Shown in pieces: positions 61,743-64,000 of a stretch of 64,000 nt of DNA. The DNA lies in contig NZ_CP009279.1 in NCBI RefSeq assembly GCF_000758545.1, positions 3,596,001 to 3,660,000 of the forward strand, read 5' to 3'. The DNA comes from Paenibacillus sp. FSL H7-0737. GTDB lineage: Bacteria > Bacillota > Bacilli > Paenibacillales > Paenibacillaceae. The notes beneath the pieces are model-generated. The model had not been told where the DNA came from and made no database searches. It saw only the letters and a list, made by a program, of their open reading frames with translations. The first letter of the stretch is position 1, and the number at the start of each line of letters is the position of its first letter. A program made the position numbers and the translations under genes.

Positions 61743-62243
61743 AACCAGTGTAAAAATATGATCTATTTTTGCCGCTGATGGACACATACCCCTTAATAGT
61801 AGAAACAGGTACAAACTAATAAAAAGAGATTATGTGATTTTTCCGTGATTTTATCAGATGATTTTCTTTTGTTCAAATTTCTTATAAATGTGTTCCTTCT
61901 ATTATATATGTTAAGTCTTTAGAACCCGTCCCGTCAACCGGAGCATCTCCAGCTTACGTTGAAGTTCCAATTGCTACTCATGATCATTCGTAACGCTTGC
62001 CAGTCTAGACTGATTTTCGAACATCAGTCAGTCGCAACAGCAATCGCGGGGCATTTATTTATGTAGTCACCTGAATAACATCGTCGATCTTAATCCAATC
62101 ATTGTCATATTCCATTTGTTCGAGGATGCTGTATCTGCAAGAAAAGCTGGTGAGGATATGTATCATCGACCTATTATGGAAGATAGCTTATAAAACAAAA
62201 ATCCCCCACCTTCGGGAGTCGAAGAACAAGGAATGTGTATTGG
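61743..62243. other. Gene-poor region, about 500 bases
   Basis: I see no supported gene, promoter or RNA element here. A plus-strand reading frame at about 62014-62191 is open but lacks any start codon and ends in EDSL; it may be a decayed coding fragment. Confidence 0.5.
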
Positions 62244-62450
62244 ATGGAAAATAAATTTATTGAAAAACAGATTCAACATCATAAAGCATATCTTGAAAAA
62301 ATGGCTGCCTCACTTCTAGAATTGTGGACACTTTCTGAACCAGTGAAAATTTGGATTTTGAGTCAGCTAGAAGATGCATATTATTATATTCCTGATGATA
62401 TTGGAAAAAGAAAGCCCATAGAATGGGCCTTCTCATTAATGTTATTTTAG
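62244..62450 (+). CDS. Small hypothetical protein
   Basis: Open frame of 68 codons from ATG 62244, with AAGGA eleven bases upstream. The product is helical and amphipathic (MENKFIEKQIQHHKAYLEKM) with a conserved-looking EDAYYYIPDD segment. I do not recognise it; it may be a spurious frame. The opposite strand carries a competing frame with no supporting ribosome site. Confidence 0.35.
   Translation: MENKFIEKQIQHHKAYLEKMAASLLELWTLSEPVKIWILSQLEDAYYYIPDDIGKRKPIEWAFSLMLF
62410..62436 (-). terminator. Terminator for the minus-strand YjcZ-like gene
   Basis: Minus-strand stem AAGGCCCAT / ATGGGCTTT with a UUUCUUUUU tract, about 40 bases past the stop of the gene ending at 62476. Confidence 0.5.
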
Positions 62451-62475
62451 GAATTAACGAACTGAGGTTACGCAA

Positions 62476-62661
62476 TTAAATAATAAAGGGAAATAAAAAG
62501 GGTATTTCTTCTCGTCTTTCTTCTCGTCTATCGCTTCGTCTTTCTCCTCGTCTTTCACATCTTTCTTCACGTCTCTCTTCGCGTGAGAAGACGCCACAGC
62601 TACAAGCGATAATTACCAATAAAATGAATAGCACCAGAATCGTAGCAGAGCTAGTGTGCAT
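62476..62661 (-). CDS. YjcZ-like small membrane protein with Arg/Glu repeat tail
   Basis: Protein of 61 residues. A hydrophobic TILVLFILLVII segment near the N terminus is the YjcZ-type membrane helix; it is followed by a charged repeat tail (REERREERCERRGERR and so on) and a hydrophobic end. The tail comes from six 12-bp DNA units at 62508-62579. ATG has GGAGGTGA eight bases upstream. YjcZ proteins are sporulation-associated small membrane proteins of unclear role; the charged tail is unusual. Confidence 0.65.
   Translation of the reverse strand: MHTSSATILVLFILLVIIACSCGVFSREERREERCERRGERRSDRREERREEIPFLFPFII
62508..62579 (-). repeat. Degenerate 12-bp tandem repeat inside the YjcZ-like gene
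   Basis: Six consecutive 12-base units such as CTTCTCGTCTTT, CTTCTCGTCTAT and CTCCTCGTCTTT, encoding Arg-Glu-rich tetrapeptides on the minus strand. Confidence 0.75.
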
Positions 62662-62838
62662 TATTCAATTCACCTCCATCGTTGTTAATACCATGTAAAT
62701 TATGTGTTGATAGAGCTTAGTGATTGGATGTTTGTTCCGGTATGATACTAGCCTTATATAAAATGATAGGACAATGAGTGCGAACGATTTACTGAGACAA
62801 TGTTGAATGAATAAAGAAATACATGGGAGGTGGTTAAA

Positions 62839-62931
62839 TTGACGGTCACAATTCCAGTTCGGTTAGTATGGACATTAATTGGTATTATTGGAATCCCGAC
62901 CTTAGCTTTCGTATTGGTCTTTGCGAATTAA
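62839..62931 (+). CDS. Very small membrane protein (30 residues)
   Basis: Short gene with TTG start and a strong GGGAGGTGG ribosome site six bases upstream. The product, LTVTIPVRLVWTLIGIIGIP onward, is almost entirely one membrane helix. It has the look of a small peptide interacting with a membrane complex. No family recognised. Confidence 0.55.
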   Translation: MTVTIPVRLVWTLIGIIGIPTLAFVLVFAN

Positions 62932-62973
62932 GAAATGAACATTCGTTGAATATCAAGTTACATAAACAGAAAA

Positions 62974-63006
62974 ATCCCCGCCGACCAGTTAAGGTTGACG
63001 GGGATA
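62974..63006. terminator. Terminator hairpin after the 30-residue gene
   Basis: Stem ATCCCCGCCGACC / GGTTGACGGGGAT with one mismatch and one wobble pair. On the plus strand a U-rich ACGTCTTTG follows; on the minus strand AUUUUUCUG follows. Confidence 0.6.
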
Positions 63007-63023
63007 CGTCTTTGATTATGTGT

Positions 63024-63058
63024 TTAAAAAATCCGCCAGCATGAGTACTGGCGGATTT
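63024..63058 (-). terminator. Terminator of the YjcZ-like gene pair
   Basis: Minus-strand stem AAATCCGCCAG / CTGGCGGATTT followed by UUUUUUAAAC. Both YjcZ-like genes (63092-63370) are upstream on this strand. Confidence 0.85.
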
Positions 63059-63091
63059 AATTAGGTGCAGCTATATTGGGAGGTTTGAAAC

Positions 63092-63187
63092 TTAAATAAA
63101 TAAAGTCTTAGAGATGATTACCAACAAGATAAATAGAACCAGAATTGCAGCGGTAGAAGTAAATCCTCCAGCAAAATCACCCATCAT
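63092..63187 (-). CDS. YjcZ-like sporulation peptide (31 residues)
   Basis: Product MMGDFAGGFTSTAAILVLF onward ending ILLVIISKTLFI: a Gly/Ser/Thr-rich start and one membrane helix, the standard YjcZ-type small sporulation protein. GGAGGAATT precedes two adjacent ATG codons; the second (63184) may be the start. It lies just after a longer relative at 63215, in the same direction, with a strong terminator downstream. Confidence 0.78.
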   Translation of the reverse strand: MMGDFAGGFTSTAAILVLFILLVIISKTLFI

Positions 63188-63214
63188 AATTCCTCCTTTG
63201 TAAATGAATACAAT

Positions 63215-63370
63215 TTAGAATAAACAAGCTTTTGTAATGATGACCAGCAGGATAAAGAGCACCAAGATTGCACCTGTGGATGTAAAGGCTCCACCAACAA
63301 AACGTTCAGGTTCACGTTCACGTTCACGTTCACCAACGCCGCAACAACGTTCTCCACGTACTTCGCCCAT
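63215..63370 (-). CDS. YjcZ-like sporulation protein with N-terminal Arg-Glu tract (51 residues)
   Basis: Product begins MGEVRGERCCGVGERERERE, then PERFVGGAFTSTGAILVLF and a helix ending ITKACLF. The Arg-Glu tract is encoded by 6-bp DNA repeats at 63304-63333. ATG has AAAGGAGG nine bases upstream. It shares its C-terminal half with the neighbour at 63092, and its charged block mirrors the tail of the protein at 62476. Two adjacent Cys are noteworthy. Confidence 0.75.
   Translation of the reverse strand: MGEVRGERCCGVGEREREREPERFVGGAFTSTGAILVLFILLVIITKACLF
63304..63333 (-). repeat. 6-bp tandem repeat encoding the Arg-Glu tract
   Basis: Five units GTTCAG, GTTCAC x4 in plus-strand sense. Such repeats are prone to slippage, which would change the length of the charged tract by two-residue steps without frameshift. 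Confidence 0.8.
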
Positions 63371-63765
63371 TTGTCAATTCCTCCTTTTTAATTGGATACA
63401 AAACTAAGATATGCGGGATTTGTATCGGTGCGTGGGGTAAATGGAAATTAGCGTTCACCCCAACCACAAGCAGTGGAAATCGGGTTACTTTCTCCACGTT
63501 TATATCTATCAAACATTACTGTTCAGGAATACCCTACTATACGTTCCTTATCAGTAAGAGAAATTTTCTTATTCTAAGTTCCATTATTAGAGAGCGTAGA
63601 AGAAGACGCATCATACGATTGGCGGAGATTATTCTGCTCTCAAGGTTATTCGGCTAAAAGACTATTAAGATGCAGAAAGCATATCGCAAAGTTTCCTTGT
63701 GCGTAATGCGGAGTACAGCCCATGATACAACATGTAATTTGTATTCAAGATTAGAAAAAAAGGAA
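63371..63765. other. Gene-poor region, about 395 bases
   Basis: Nothing convincing. A 39-codon plus-strand frame at 63441-63557 has only a GGGG near its ATG. No promoter or RNA element recognised. Confidence 0.5.
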
Positions 63766-63794
63766 AAACCGTCAGGCATAAGCCCGGCGGGTTA
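63766..63794 (-). terminator. Terminator of the partial gene at the window end
   Basis: Minus-strand stem ACCCGCCGGGC / GCCTGACGGT with two mismatches, followed by UUUUUCCUUUUUUU, directly at the stop codon of the gene entering from 64000. Confidence 0.6.
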
Positions 63795-64000
63795 TTTTAT
63801 GTATGTTCTAAACTCAAACCGTCCCCGAACAAAATGAGCTCCAGCGAGCTTAATAGATTCCGGCGTATATCCTTCCACGATGCCCACATAATCCATGAGG
63901 TTACCGATTGGATCTGGTTCCAGCCGAAACCATACAGATACTTTTGATTGAGCTAGGGCTGCTGTCAGAAATTCAGCATCGCTCTCTAAAACTTTGTATG
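63792..64000 (-). CDS. Partial hypothetical protein (C-terminal end only)
   Basis: The last 68 residues of a gene that starts outside the window, readable as YKVLESDAEFLTAALAQSKV through FRTYIK with no stop until 63792. It looks like a small soluble alpha/beta protein with a YVGIVEGYTPESIKL strand-loop. I do not recognise a family. The start is missing, so no start codon can be judged. Confidence 0.65.
   Translation of the reverse strand, partial: YKVLESDAEFLTAALAQSKVSVWFRLEPDPIGNLMDYVGIVEGYTPESIKLAGAHFVRGRFEFRTYIK

Noticed and set aside
62014..62191. Coding gene with product ending EDSL
   Set aside because: Open frame has no start codon and no ribosome site; at most a decayed fragment.
63330..63512. 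60-codon minus-strand frame
   Set aside because: It overlaps the YjcZ-like gene in another frame and lacks a ribosome site; the repeat-coded gene is better supported.
63441..63557. 39-codon plus-strand frame
   Set aside because: Only GGGG near the ATG, no promoter and no recognisable product.
1..64000. CRISPR arrays, tRNA or rRNA genes, insertion sequences or prophage
   Set aside because: No repeat-spacer pattern, tRNA cloverleaf, rRNA-like run or transposase motif was visible.

Overview
The window looks like chromosomal DNA of an endospore-forming Firmicute, most probably Paenibacillus. The evidence is a spore-germination gerA-gerB-gerC operon, small YjcZ-like sporulation peptides, two sugar ABC transporter modules each joined to a YesM/YesN-type two-component system, tandem M29 aminopeptidases, strong AGGAGG-type ribosome binding sites with many GTG and TTG starts, and moderate base composition. 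I see no rRNA, tRNA, CRISPR array, insertion sequence or integrase. This reads as core chromosome carrying one defence operon.

Layout. 1-5230: sugar ABC operon on the minus strand (binding protein, two permeases, YesM-type kinase, start of a YesN-type regulator) with a cre-like site. 5298-9418: gerA-B-C germinant receptor operon. 9489-14803: a terminator-bounded three-gene operon (TerB-domain protein, DUF2791/BrxD-like ATPase, Lhr-like helicase) matching the Shango antiphage system. 14866-19770: NiaP-like transporter, DUF1836 protein, CNNM/CBS membrane protein, two GNATs, a VOC protein. 19876-24782: Ktr-type potassium channel subunit, tandem M29 aminopeptidases, a 60-residue membrane protein. 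24779-28434: a TetR operon with a double palindromic operator, an XRE regulator with a membrane protein, and a Fur-controlled nitroreductase. 28446-33390: pstSCAB and a divergent LysR regulator. 33399-41557: ribose-type ABC transporter plus YesN/YesM plus a membrane-anchored second binding protein, under a promoter with a cre just downstream. 41607-46301: methyltransferase/EamA pair, zinc alcohol dehydrogenase, VanW and isochorismatase-type proteins. 46320-48960: queFCDE operon behind a preQ1-I riboswitch. 48964-52147: ABC-2 exporter, small protein, murB. 52167-56548: iron-siderophore ABC uptake with Fur boxes. 56564-58707: kimA potassium importer behind a c-di-AMP (ydaO) riboswitch. 58735-60074: bdbD-bdbC thiol-oxidation pair. 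60182-61742: second CNNM/CBS gene with an unassigned structured leader and an overlapping mini-ORF. 62244-64000: very small proteins, including three YjcZ-like peptides of which two carry arginine/glutamate repeat tracts.

How the parts work together. Both sugar modules pair uptake with a sensor kinase and an AraC-type regulator and carry catabolite-repression sites, so they look like inducible, glucose-repressed systems; the second resembles the XylFII-LytS-YesN arrangement. Potassium is handled by a Ktr-type subunit and by KimA, but only kimA has a c-di-AMP riboswitch. Iron control links the siderophore transporter and the nitroreductase through Fur boxes. The most notable accessory element is the Shango-type operon; the least explained elements are the leader of the second CNNM gene, the charged YjcZ-like peptides and the repeat-bearing pstS leader.
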